From: M55B127 sp035269185
Lineage (GTDB): Bacteria > Bacillota > Halanaerobiia > Halanaerobiales > M55B127
NCBI GenBank assembly: GCA_964430875.1
Contig: CAYSHP010000003.1
Span: 38,794-102,793, forward strand
Direction of reading: 5' to 3'
DNA: 64,000 bases
In this document: piece after piece, positions 55,838 through 63,934 of the stretch
Position numbering within the stretch: the first letter of the stretch is position 1
Layout: every line of letters begins with the position of its first letter
Position numbers and translations under genes: made by a program
The notes under the pieces: generated by a model
What the model was told of the DNA's origin: nothing
Seen by the model: only the letters and a program-made list of their open reading frames with translations
Databases searched by the model: none

Positions 55838-56839
55838 CTACTTACCCTTGAAATAATCTAACTTCATTGCTTCCTTAACTTCCTTAATAGTCTCTTTTGC
55901 AATACTACGGGCATGTTTTGTACCCGCCATTACAATCTCATCAACTAATTCTGGTTTTTCTAAATATTTTTGCCTTCTTTCCCTAATAGGATCTAACAGT
56001 TCATTGATAGCTTTTGCTAAACGTTTTTTACAGGCAACACAACCAATGGTTCCGGCTTTACATCTTTTTTCTATCTCAGGTACCTCTTCTTCATTAAATG
56101 CTTTATGATACTGAAAAACTGTACATACTTCGGGATGACCAGGGTCAGTCGCTCTTATTCTGGCTGGATCAGTTTTAGCAGACATAACTTTATTAAGTAC
56201 TTTCTCTTCACTATCATTTAAATATATAGCATTATCTAAGGACTTACTCATCTTATTTTCTCCATCTAAACCTACCAAGCTCGGAATTCTGCTAATTTTT
56301 GGCTCTGGTTCTTTAAATACTGGTTCATAAAGTTGATTAAACTTCCTGACAATTCTCCTGGTCTGTTCAATATGAGGTAATTGATCTTTACCCACAGGTA
56401 CTAAATCAGCCTTACAAAATGTAATATCGGCTGCCTGACTAACCGGATAACCTAAAAAACCATAAGACATTTCTTCATAGCCGTATTGAGCTGATTCTTC
56501 CTTTATTGTGGGGTTTCTTTGTAGTTGATTTACAGTTACTATCATAGAATAAAAAACGGTTAACTCAGCAATTTCAGGTATCATAGATTGTACTAAAATA
56601 GTTGTTTCTTCTGGATCAATACCGACTGATAAGTAATCTTCGGCAACCTGATGAACATCATGTGATAAATTTTCAGGATGTTCAAAATTAGTAGTTAAGG
56701 CTTGTACATCTGCAATTATAAGAAATGTATCATATTTATTTTGTAGTTTTAATCTATTTTCTAAACTTCCTACATAATGACCGAGGTGTAATTTCCCAGT
56801 CGGTCTATCACCTGTAAGTATTCTTTTTTCCTTTTTCAT
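55838..56839 (-). CDS. trpS: Tryptophanyl-tRNA synthetase
   Basis: Encodes 333 residues. Class I synthetase with the HIGH-type motif TGKLHLGHYVG and the KMSKS motif ENKMSKSLDN near residue 198. Conserved PVGKDQLPHIE lies near 152. A CVACKKRL segment is found near 270. GAGGTG precedes the ATG. No T-box is seen in the 200 bases upstream, in contrast with ileS. Confidence 0.96.
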   Translation of the reverse strand: MKKEKRILTGDRPTGKLHLGHYVGSLENRLKLQNKYDTFLIIADVQALTTNFEHPENLSHDVHQVAEDYLSVGIDPEETTILVQSMIPEIAELTVFYSMIVTVNQLQRNPTIKEESAQYGYEEMSYGFLGYPVSQAADITFCKADLVPVGKDQLPHIEQTRRIVRKFNQLYEPVFKEPEPKISRIPSLVGLDGENKMSKSLDNAIYLNDSEEKVLNKVMSAKTDPARIRATDPGHPEVCTVFQYHKAFNEEEVPEIEKRCKAGTIGCVACKKRLAKAINELLDPIRERRQKYLEKPELVDEIVMAGTKHARSIAKETIKEVKEAMKLDYFKGK

Positions 56840-56973
56840 TAATAATCACCTCGTATAATATAATTAACTAAACAAAACTTATTTACAACAAAAACTTGTA
56901 TTTTTGGATGATTCTTCCTAGACTATAAGTATATAGGTTGGATAATAAAACTATATCACCACTTCCTGGTATC

Positions 56974-57002
56974 TTGACTAAATATGTAGTATTTGATAAT
57001 AT
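56974..57002 (+). promoter_or_regulatory. Sigma-A-type promoter of perR
   Basis: TTGACT at 56974-56979, a 17-base spacer, and TAATAT at 56997-57002. The start codon is 46 bases downstream. A CTATA-AGTA-TATAG partial palindrome lies about 50 bases upstream, but no good PerR box overlaps the promoter. Confidence 0.82.
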
Positions 57003-57047
57003 ATATTTACGTATTTGCAATATATATAAAAAAAGGGGTTTAATAAA

Positions 57048-57431
57048 ATGGCTAAAACTAGAATGACAAAACAAAGAAAAACCATATTACAAGTATTGAA
57101 AAATACTGATTCACACCCAACAGCTGATTGGATCTATGATAAAGTCAAAAAAGATATACCTAACATTAGTCTAGGTACGGTATATAGAAATTTAAACCTT
57201 CTAGCAGAAAAGGGCAAAATTGATGTTATTAACTATGCTAATGATCAAAGCCATTATGATGGAAATACAGAAAATCATTACCATTTTAGATGCCAAAAAT
57301 GCGGTAATGTCTATGATTTAAATATTGATTTGTTTGAAAAAGAAATTAATAAAATTGTAGATAATAATACCGAATTTAAAGTAAATACTCATCGTTTAGA
57401 ATTTTACGGTGTTTGCCCTGACTGCCAGTAA
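57048..57431 (+). CDS. perR: Fur-family peroxide-responsive repressor, PerR type
   Basis: Encodes 127 residues. Winged-helix DNA-binding domain followed by a dimerisation domain. The regulatory-site residues of Bacillus PerR align: His23 (in HPTAD), Asp71 (HYDG), His77 and His79 (NHYHF) and Asp90 (VYDL). The structural zinc site is Cys82-Cys85 and Cys123-Cys126. The aspartate at position 90, with PerR-like spacing, favours PerR over Fur or Zur. GGGG lies before the ATG. It is divergent from trpS and convergent with the purine phosphorylase. Confidence 0.9.
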   Translation: MAKTRMTKQRKTILQVLKNTDSHPTADWIYDKVKKDIPNISLGTVYRNLNLLAEKGKIDVINYANDQSHYDGNTENHYHFRCQKCGNVYDLNIDLFEKEINKIVDNNTEFKVNTHRLEFYGVCPDCQ

Positions 57432-57440
57432 TAGATAAGT

Positions 57441-58262
57441 TTATAGTTCTTTAATTACATTATTAATTAATTCCTTAAATTTAGGCTTTACCTTTTGTGC
57501 CACTTCCATTACTTCTTCATGAGTTAATGATTCTTCATCTTTTCCTTTCACAACATCTGTAATACATGATATTGCTAAATTTTCTAAACCTGCATGAGTT
57601 CCAGCTATTAATTCTGGAACTGTTGACATCCCAACAGCATCTGCTCCTATTAATCTTTGAAATTTACTCATTGCATATGTCTCATATACTGGACCTGTTA
57701 TAGCAAGATAAACACCTTTCATAATATGAATATCAGCTTCTTCAGCAGCTTTTTCAGCTACTTTTATCATGTGTTTAGGATGAGCTTCTGTCATTGCAGG
57801 AAATCTCGGCCCTATTTCATCATCATTTTCCCCAATCAATGGATTAGAGCCCATAAAGTTAAGATGATCTGTAAGAATCATTAAGTCACCCGGTCTGAAT
57901 GTTGTATTTAAGCCACCAGCAGCATTTGTTACTATTAATTTTTCAATACCTAGTTCTTTCATTACCCAAACTGGGAAGGCAATTTCTTTCATGCTATAAC
58001 CTTCATAGTAATGAACTCGTCCGTTCATAGCGACTATTTTTTTGCCGTGTTTTTCCCCAAATACAAACTCACCAGCGTGACCTTCTACAGTAGATACCGG
58101 CATACCTGGAATATCATCATATTTTAATTTCTTTTGTTTTTCCAACTGCCCACTATATTCACCTAAACCTGAGCCTAAAATTAAGCCCACCTCTGGTTTA
58201 ATATCAACCTTATCTTTAATAAATTCTTTTGCTTTTTTCCTTTTTTCTTTATACTCCAACAT
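57441..58262 (-). CDS. Purine nucleoside phosphorylase (trimeric family)
   Basis: About 273 residues, as in PunA/PNP for inosine and guanosine. GSGLGEYSG is the phosphate-binding loop, GRVHYYEGYSM near residue 80 and TNAAGG near 110 complete the active site, and GADAVGMSTVPE lies near 200. The ATG at 58262 has GGGGG eight bases upstream; a longer frame to 58277 covers that site. Its end is ten bases from perR, with no terminator. Confidence 0.94.
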   Translation of the reverse strand: MLEYKEKRKKAKEFIKDKVDIKPEVGLILGSGLGEYSGQLEKQKKLKYDDIPGMPVSTVEGHAGEFVFGEKHGKKIVAMNGRVHYYEGYSMKEIAFPVWVMKELGIEKLIVTNAAGGLNTTFRPGDLMILTDHLNFMGSNPLIGENDDEIGPRFPAMTEAHPKHMIKVAEKAAEEADIHIMKGVYLAITGPVYETYAMSKFQRLIGADAVGMSTVPELIAGTHAGLENLAISCITDVVKGKDEESLTHEEVMEVAQKVKPKFKELINNVIKEL

Positions 58263-58278
58263 AAATAATACCCCCAAA

Positions 58279-59148
58279 TTATTTTAGCTTCTTTTCAATT
58301 TCCTCTTTAGCTAATTTGTCTACTTTTTCGTTAAATTCATTTCCAGAATGAGCTGCAACTTTTTTTAATTTCACATTCTTTTTATCAAATAATTTATCTA
58401 ATTTTTTCCACAGATCTAAGTTTTTAACTGGTTTATTACTAGCAGTTCTCCAGCCTCTTTTTTTCCAACTTTTTATCCATTCATTTATGCCTTTTACCAC
58501 ATAATTAGAATCAGAATAAAGAATAATTTTTTTATTTTTTTTAACTACCTGTAAGGCTTCAATAACTGCCCTTAATTCCATCCTATTATTAGTCGTATCT
58601 GGTTCATAACCGGTAATTTCTATTTCTTTATCTTCATCCAAAATAATTGCTGCATAGCCACCGGGACCAGGATTTTTATAGCAAGCTCCATCTGTATAGA
58701 TTACAATTTCTTCTTTATTGTAGTTGTAATACTCATCTTTAGAATCTAATGATCTATAATATGGTTTAATATCTAAAATTGGCGTACCGTCAATAGCATC
58801 TATCCCTGTAATATAAATTTTATTATCTTCTATATACTTTAATCCAACTGTACTAAGTCCTATTTTATTGGGTCTATTTGGAGTGCGAGTAGCAAATAAA
58901 CCTCTTTTTTTATTACTTGTTGAATAAGTAGGATTTATTATTAAGTGAGTTTCTTTATCAGCTATTTTATCAAGATAAAAAATTACTATCAAATAGTCAT
59001 ATTTTTCTAATCCCTTAATTCCTTCTTGTAAACTTTGATTTATTTCTAAAATGAATTCTCCCTCAGCATCCATATCAGGCTGACGGGGAATATTTTCACG
59101 TTTTTTATAGGGTGTATTAATTTTACCAATGGGTTCAAATTGAATCAT
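58279..59148 (-). CDS. Fusion of TrmO-like tRNA methyltransferase domain and RNase HI
   Basis: A single 289-residue frame with two domains. Residues 1-135 match the TsaA/TrmO family, which N6-methylates t6A37 in tRNA-Thr: PIGKINTPYKKRENIPRQ start, GLFATRTPNRPNKIGLS near residue 83, and IDGTPILDIKPY. Residues 147-289 are RNase HI: YTDGACYKNPGPGG with Asp153, RMELRAV with Glu191, YSDSNYV with Asp213, AHSGNEFNE with His267, and Asp277. All catalytic residues of the nuclease are present, so it should cut RNA in RNA-DNA hybrids. The start overlaps the AhpD-like gene by ATGA. I see no frameshift; the linker is about twelve residues. Confidence 0.92.
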   Translation of the reverse strand: MIQFEPIGKINTPYKKRENIPRQPDMDAEGEFILEINQSLQEGIKGLEKYDYLIVIFYLDKIADKETHLIINPTYSTSNKKRGLFATRTPNRPNKIGLSTVGLKYIEDNKIYITGIDAIDGTPILDIKPYYRSLDSKDEYYNYNKEEIVIYTDGACYKNPGPGGYAAIILDEDKEIEITGYEPDTTNNRMELRAVIEALQVVKKNKKIILYSDSNYVVKGINEWIKSWKKRGWRTASNKPVKNLDLWKKLDKLFDKKNVKLKKVAAHSGNEFNEKVDKLAKEEIEKKLK

Positions 59149-59504
59149 CTAATTTCCTCCTCACCCTCAATTAATTCTTCTAATCTCTTCACAGCTCTTC
59201 TAAGATGAGGAATTACAATCGAACCACCTACAATTAAAGCAACACTAAATAATTCATAGAATTCGTCTTTAGTTACACCTTCCTCATAACAACGGTCAAC
59301 ATGGTATCTTATACAGTCATCACATCTTAATACCATCGAAGAAGCTAAACCTAACATTTCTTTATTTTTTGTACTTAAAGCACCATCTTTATAAACATTA
59401 GTATCTAGATTAAAAAATCTTTTTATTTCTAAATTATCTGCTTCATAGATTTTTTTATTAATCTCTTCTCTATTTTCCCAAAAATCTTTATTTTCCTCAG
59501 CCAT
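59145..59504 (-). CDS. AhpD-like carboxymuconolactone decarboxylase family protein
   Basis: Encodes 119 residues. The CMD/AhpD fold with the motif RCDDCIRYHVDRC near residues 74-86; the CxxC pair and following histidine resemble the peroxidase/disulfide site of AhpD. Many relatives act as peroxidase partners, but not all. GAGGAGG precedes the ATG. Its promoter contains a PerR-type box, which supports an antioxidant role. It is the first gene of a unit that continues with the TrmO-RNase HI fusion and probably the purine phosphorylase. Confidence 0.87.
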   Translation of the reverse strand: MAEENKDFWENREEINKKIYEADNLEIKRFFNLDTNVYKDGALSTKNKEMLGLASSMVLRCDDCIRYHVDRCYEEGVTKDEFYELFSVALIVGGSIVIPHLRRAVKRLEELIEGEEEIR

Positions 59505-59575
59505 AATATTTGCCTCCTCTACTCCAATATTTAATCTTATTTATATTATTTTAATATTATTTACATATTTTTTTA

Positions 59576-59604
59576 AGTATATAATGATTATTATTGATTT
59601 GCAA
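59576..59604 (-). promoter_or_regulatory. Promoter with PerR box upstream of the AhpD-like gene
   Basis: On the minus strand TTGCAA (59599-59604), a 17-base spacer and TATACT (59576-59581). The spacer and -10 hold TAATAATCATTATAT (59579-59593), matching the PerR box TTATAATNATTATAA at 12 of 14 fixed bases. Binding would block RNA polymerase. Confidence 0.75.
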
Positions 59605-59629
59605 ATATCAAATAATAAATACTTCTTAC

Positions 59630-60172
59630 CTATGATTTTTCCTGTTTTTCTTTGTAAAAATCATCCAGTTTTTTACTAAGTTTTTCTTTTTGTTTGATTT
59701 TGCTTTCTTTTAATCTACCGGAAGGACCGGTCTCTTTACTATAATCATCTTTGAAAAAGGAACCAATCATTAAAAATAAAAGAGAAGGTATTAACCAGAT
59801 AATAAAAATTACATAATAAATAAAACTTAAAGAAATCTCAAAACCCGCAAATTCAGTAATGAATATCTCATTACTTAAATAACCCATATTCTGAGGTAAA
59901 ATCAGTAGTAACAGAATTACTAAGAATATATTTGTAGAATAAATTAATATGTAGTTTCTTATTATATTCCAGATTAAACCCCCTTTTCTTTCTTCACCTT
60001 TTTTTAAGTTACGGAAAGAAAAGTATAAGGGTAAGATCAATGGCCAGGATATTATAATTCCTAAAGACCATAAAAGCCATCTGTTTTTGCGTTTATATGC
60101 ATCTATAGCTACAAATATTGTAATAGGAATAGCTAAAAAATATGTAAAAGTAATAATTGATACATATAACAT
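59630..60172 (-). CDS. Uncharacterised four-helix membrane protein
   Basis: Encodes 180 residues that I do not recognise. About four hydrophobic helices are visible (residues 4-22, 34-52, 72-92, 118-138), with a positively charged C-terminal tail rich in Lys and Glu. The LWSLGIIISWPLILPLYFSFRNLKKG segment, in part, resembles small membrane proteins of unknown role. GAGGAG precedes the ATG. It has its own consensus promoter, and the next gene downstream starts after a 126-base gap. Confidence 0.7.
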   Translation of the reverse strand: MLYVSIITFTYFLAIPITIFVAIDAYKRKNRWLLWSLGIIISWPLILPLYFSFRNLKKGEERKGGLIWNIIRNYILIYSTNIFLVILLLLILPQNMGYLSNEIFITEFAGFEISLSFIYYVIFIIWLIPSLLFLMIGSFFKDDYSKETGPSGRLKESKIKQKEKLSKKLDDFYKEKQEKS

Positions 60173-60238
60173 AATTATCTCCTCAATTCTACATAAATAG
60201 TTATATAATTATTTTCTTAACCAGTTTTAACCAATATT

Positions 60239-60267
60239 ATTATATTATAATTCAAATATTTATTCAA
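60239..60267 (-). promoter_or_regulatory. Sigma-A-type promoter of the 180-residue membrane protein
   Basis: On the minus strand TTGAAT (60262-60267), a 17-base spacer, then TATAAT (60239-60244). The gene begins 67 bases downstream. Confidence 0.78.
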
Positions 60268-60301
60268 TTTTTTAGATTGAATTTTGTAAATAACAAGTAT
60301 G

Positions 60302-60327
60302 AAAGGTGCCTTTATATAGGCACCTTT
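60302..60327 (-). terminator. Hairpin terminator after the phosphomannomutase gene
   Basis: Perfect ten-base arms AAAGGTGCCT and AGGCACCTTT with a six-base loop. The T-run after it on the minus strand is short, so termination may be partial. Confidence 0.65.
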
Positions 60328-60334
60328 GGTTTCT

Positions 60335-61687
60335 TTACGTATTGATCAAATCTTTTAAAAGCTTGACTTTTTCATTTAATATTTTTTTATTATTTGCTTC
60401 TACTACTAATCTTAAATATGGTTCTGTATTAGAAGGCCTAACATTAAACCACCAATCTTCAAACTCTATTCTATATCCATCAAAATCATAAATCTTTTGG
60501 GGTTTATCATTCTCCTTAAAGTAATCTACTACCTTTTCCATAGCTGCTTTTTTATTATCAATTTTAAAATTGATTTCACCTGATCCTTCATACTTATCAA
60601 TTTTATCTATTACTTCTGATAATTTAATACCTTCTTCTTTTTTATATTTATTGAGTACATCTAATACAATAAAAGAGGTTAATAGACCTGAATCACAGTA
60701 ATAAAAATCTCTAAAATAATAATGACCGGCTAATTCTCCACCTACTACTGCATCTAACTCTCTCATTTTTATTTTAGCAAAGGCATGACCAACTTTCCAC
60801 ATATAGGGTTTACCACCTAATTTCTTTATATGCTCACTAACCGAACGTGAAGTTCTAATATCAAAAATAACATGTTGGCCACTATTATCTTTTAAGAAAT
60901 AATCTGCTAATATTGCAGTAATAAGGTCCGGAGAAATAAATCTACCATTTTCATCTAAAAATATAACTCGATCACCATCACCATCATAAACAACACCAAC
61001 ATCATAATCCTTATTATCAATTTTTTCTCTAATTTCAGTTAAGTTTTCTTCTTTCATTGGATTAGGATCATGGCCGGGGAAATCTCCATTCATTTCATAG
61101 TTAATATAATCTACCTTATCACCAAATATATCATTTAAAAATAGGGAAGACATCCCATTTGAAGCATCAATTACTATATCTAAGTTTTCAATGTTAGGCT
61201 GATGTTCCTTTAAGAACTTTAAATATTTATATTGCCCATGGTATTGCTTAACAGTATCTTCCATATTTTTAGCAGAAATTTTATCAATATCTAAATCAGA
61301 TTCATTTACTAATTTTTCAATTTGGTCTAAGCCAGTCTCATAACCAACTGGTAAGGCCTTCTTTTTAGAAATTTTCATACCGTTATATTCTTTACTATTA
61401 TGAGAAGCAGTGATTTGAATGGAAAGGTCAAAGTTACCATCAACTGTATTAAAATAAACTGATGGAGTAGTCGCTAACCCCATTGAAAAAACTTCTATCC
61501 CTCTATCAATTAAACCTCTTGTAAGATAATCAAAAACTTCTGGTGATGATTTTCTAATATCATAACCAACTAATGCATTCTCTGCTTCAACTACATCTGG
61601 CAGATAATAACCTATTTTATAAACTGTTTCTTTATCAAAATCCTTATTATAGATACCTCTGATATCATAAGCTTTAAAAATACTCAT
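60335..61687 (-). CDS. Phosphomannomutase/phosphoglucomutase
   Basis: About 450 residues of the alpha-D-phosphohexomutase family. The N-terminal FKAYDIRG motif, the phosphoserine loop TASHNSKEYNGMK near residue 97, metal-binding DGDGDR near 240 and the C-terminal phosphate loop RPSNTEPYLRL are all present. The active-site serine at Ser98 has the TASHN context typical of ManB/AlgC enzymes. It feeds GDP-mannose or glucose-1-phosphate for surface polysaccharide. The ATG at 61687 has GAGGTG upstream; a GTG inside that site was rejected. Confidence 0.93.
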   Translation of the reverse strand: MSIFKAYDIRGIYNKDFDKETVYKIGYYLPDVVEAENALVGYDIRKSSPEVFDYLTRGLIDRGIEVFSMGLATTPSVYFNTVDGNFDLSIQITASHNSKEYNGMKISKKKALPVGYETGLDQIEKLVNESDLDIDKISAKNMEDTVKQYHGQYKYLKFLKEHQPNIENLDIVIDASNGMSSLFLNDIFGDKVDYINYEMNGDFPGHDPNPMKEENLTEIREKIDNKDYDVGVVYDGDGDRVIFLDENGRFISPDLITAILADYFLKDNSGQHVIFDIRTSRSVSEHIKKLGGKPYMWKVGHAFAKIKMRELDAVVGGELAGHYYFRDFYYCDSGLLTSFIVLDVLNKYKKEEGIKLSEVIDKIDKYEGSGEINFKIDNKKAAMEKVVDYFKENDKPQKIYDFDGYRIEFEDWWFNVRPSNTEPYLRLVVEANNKKILNEKVKLLKDLINT

Positions 61688-61741
61688 TAATATCACCTCT
61701 ATTTAATATTATACAAACAGATGATTCTTTCTTACATTATT

Positions 61742-62026
61742 TTAATTAATTTGAAAAAATTGTTCTATTATACCTAGATATCTTACATCTTTTTCTCCAC
61801 TATCTACAGTATATATACTAAAAATGACATAATTTTTTCTTGTAGTTTTCACTTTTAGAACTTGTTCTCCTACCACACCTTCTATTATTTTTTCTAAATC
61901 AGTTTCAGATTCAGCCTGCATTTCTTGTACACCCCAACTAATAAATTCATCTTTATTGGGATTAGTTATAGCCAAAAAGGTAGCAGCAACTAAAATTAAT
62001 ATTAAAAATATCAAGAAATTTTTCAT
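61742..62026 (-). CDS. Small membrane-anchored DUF4359-like protein
   Basis: About 94 residues. One N-terminal hydrophobic helix (likely signal anchor), then a short domain with TNPNKDEFISW, NYVIFSIYTV and YLGIIEQFFQIN, which fits the DUF4359 family as I recall it. No function is known. The ATG at 62026 has GAGGAG upstream; the longer frame overlaps the upstream hydrolase gene. It is likely co-transcribed with that gene. Confidence 0.72.
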   Translation of the reverse strand: MKNFLIFLILILVAATFLAITNPNKDEFISWGVQEMQAESETDLEKIIEGVVGEQVLKVKTTRKNYVIFSIYTVDSGEKDVRYLGIIEQFFQIN

Positions 62027-62042
62027 TATTTGCTCTCCTCTC

Positions 62043-63374
62043 TTAATCATATTGTTTAATAAAATTGACTATTGTGTCTAAAATTTCATTTTCTACCTGA
62101 TGTTTATCTTTAAACAATAAGTGGTTTACACCATTAATATATTTATATTTTTCAATATCATCATCAACAGCCTCTGCCAATCTTTCAGAATCTGCTTGGC
62201 TGACTTGCTGATCTTCTGATCCTTGTATTATACAAGTCGGTATTTTGAGATTGGAAAGTAGATTTGCAGGATCTGTTTTTAACCATTCTTTTGAAAATTC
62301 TCTTTGATTATTTAAACTAAGATATACATTTTTAAAATCATCAGGAATTTTATATTTTTCTATATTAAATTCATCATCATTCTCTATAGCAGAAATTAAG
62401 TCATCTAAAGCTTTCACTAAAATGTCTTTTTTATTTATCTTATTATTTTTATATAACCTTTGATTTTGTTTTTTAAGTTGTTGGCGTAGTAAAGTTTCTT
62501 GTTTAAAACCAGGTCCTGCTAAAAGTATCAAGCCGCCTATGTCATTTGCTTTTTGAGCAGTCATTATTGAGAGTGTTGAACCTTCACTATGACCAATTAA
62601 AAAAATTTGTTCTTCAGATCTACCTAAATTGTTTTTAATAAATTCAATTATATCTAATATATCTTGACTGTATTGATTAAATGTTGGTGTCTTTTTATCC
62701 ACCAAAATTTTGCTCTCTCCAACCCCTCTTTTATCATATCTAATAGATAAAATTCCATTATTAGCTAAATAATAAGCTGTATCTTGTAAATTATTAATTT
62801 TTTGTGTAATTAAAGGAGTATTACCATTACGGTTCGTAGGTCCTGACCCCGCTATAATAATGGCAATCGGATCATTTATATCATGAACTTTCGGATATGT
62901 TAAACTACCATAAAGTTTTCCACCTTTAACTGGTATTTCTACTTCTCTTTCATTTCCCTTTAAAATAATTTCATCATCAATATTATTGTTTGAACTTTGG
63001 GTTCGGTTTAGTGAAAACTGAAGTTTATTATTATTTTGCTTAAAAGTCCCTTGTATATTATTATTATTTAATATACCTTCAAAGACTGGTTCACCTGGTA
63101 TATTATTCATGGCAAAAATAATCTCGTTATCATTAATTCCCTTAATATCTAGAGGATAATCAATAAGATTTTGTTGAGGTATATCTATTGAACCTTTTAA
63201 ATCTCCCCCAGCTTTTTCAAATGTTACTGTAATATTTAACTTTTGACCATCAACTGATATAAAACCTTCCCAATTGCCTACAAACAAATCATCATCTGCC
63301 TTTATATTTAATGAAAAAAATAAAATAAATAATAAAGTAAATGTAAATAGTATATGTAAATTAGTTTTTAACAT
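62043..63374 (-). CDS. Secreted alpha/beta hydrolase with N-terminal beta-rich domain
   Basis: About 443 residues. A signal peptide spans roughly residues 1-25, cleaving near IKA. Residues 30-125 form a beta-rich lipocalin-like domain (VGNWEGFISVDGQ). From about 145 there is a serine hydrolase: oxyanion AGSGPTNRNG, nucleophile in GHSEGS, acid in EDQQVSQAD and His in GVNHLLF. Substrate is unknown; an ester or peptide in the envelope is likely. The ATG at 63374 has GGAG ten bases before; an earlier ATG overlaps the acetyltransferase gene. Confidence 0.83.
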   Translation of the reverse strand: MLKTNLHILFTFTLLFILFFSLNIKADDDLFVGNWEGFISVDGQKLNITVTFEKAGGDLKGSIDIPQQNLIDYPLDIKGINDNEIIFAMNNIPGEPVFEGILNNNNIQGTFKQNNNKLQFSLNRTQSSNNNIDDEIILKGNEREVEIPVKGGKLYGSLTYPKVHDINDPIAIIIAGSGPTNRNGNTPLITQKINNLQDTAYYLANNGILSIRYDKRGVGESKILVDKKTPTFNQYSQDILDIIEFIKNNLGRSEEQIFLIGHSEGSTLSIMTAQKANDIGGLILLAGPGFKQETLLRQQLKKQNQRLYKNNKINKKDILVKALDDLISAIENDDEFNIEKYKIPDDFKNVYLSLNNQREFSKEWLKTDPANLLSNLKIPTCIIQGSEDQQVSQADSERLAEAVDDDIEKYKYINGVNHLLFKDKHQVENEILDTIVNFIKQYD

Positions 63375-63381
63375 TCTAAAA

Positions 63382-63930
63382 TCACTCCACACTTATATTA
63401 GCCTCCGTAAATTCATGAGATAAAATATCCATGAAAACTTCATCATATTTTTGACCGGCAATTTCTCTGGCTTCTCTTCTTCTCCCGATTTCTTTAAAAC
63501 CAATATTTTTATAACAGTTAATTGCTCTTTTATTAAAAGAAAATACTTCCAGCATAATATTATGTAAATTTAAAAGATTAAAACTATAATCTAATAGTAA
63601 TTTAATTGCCTCAGTTCCATACCCCTTATTCCAACAATCCTTTTCACCAATAAAAATACCTAATTCTGCTTTCCGGGTCACATGTTCTATATCAATCAAA
63701 CCACAATTACCGATTAGTTTATCATTTTCTTTTAATATAATCGCAAAAGAATTTTCAGAAATATTTTCCAGGAATTCTTTTTCTTTTTGAAGGGTATATA
63801 TCTGATGAGCAGTTCCTAAATTAAGAGAAATTTCTATGTCATTAATCCATTCAGTATATTTCTCATAATCTTCTTTATTTATAGGGGAAAGATAGATATT
63901 ATCACCTTTTATTTTTTTAAAGTATTTCAT
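63382..63930 (-). CDS. GNAT acetyltransferase, RimJ/RimL type
   Basis: About 182 residues. Acetyl-CoA-dependent N-acetyltransferase of the Acetyltransf_3 group. The N-terminal IYLSPINKEDYEKYTEW and the IGEKDCWNKGYGTEAIKLLLD acetyl-CoA loop near residue 105 are typical, then NIMLEVFSFNKRAINCYKNIGF. The target, a protein N-terminus or a small molecule, cannot be told. The ATG at 63930 has GAGGAG seven bases before; an in-frame ATG at 63945 lies in the ribosome site. Confidence 0.86.
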   Translation of the reverse strand: MKYFKKIKGDNIYLSPINKEDYEKYTEWINDIEISLNLGTAHQIYTLQKEKEFLENISENSFAIILKENDKLIGNCGLIDIEHVTRKAELGIFIGEKDCWNKGYGTEAIKLLLDYSFNLLNLHNIMLEVFSFNKRAINCYKNIGFKEIGRRREAREIAGQKYDEVFMDILSHEFTEANISVE

Positions 63931-63934
63931 TTTT

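Noticed and set aside
56900..57047. PerR box at the perR promoter
   Set aside because: The best windows match only about 9 of 14 fixed bases, and the nearby CTATA-AGTA-TATAG palindrome does not fit the box. No autoregulation can be claimed.
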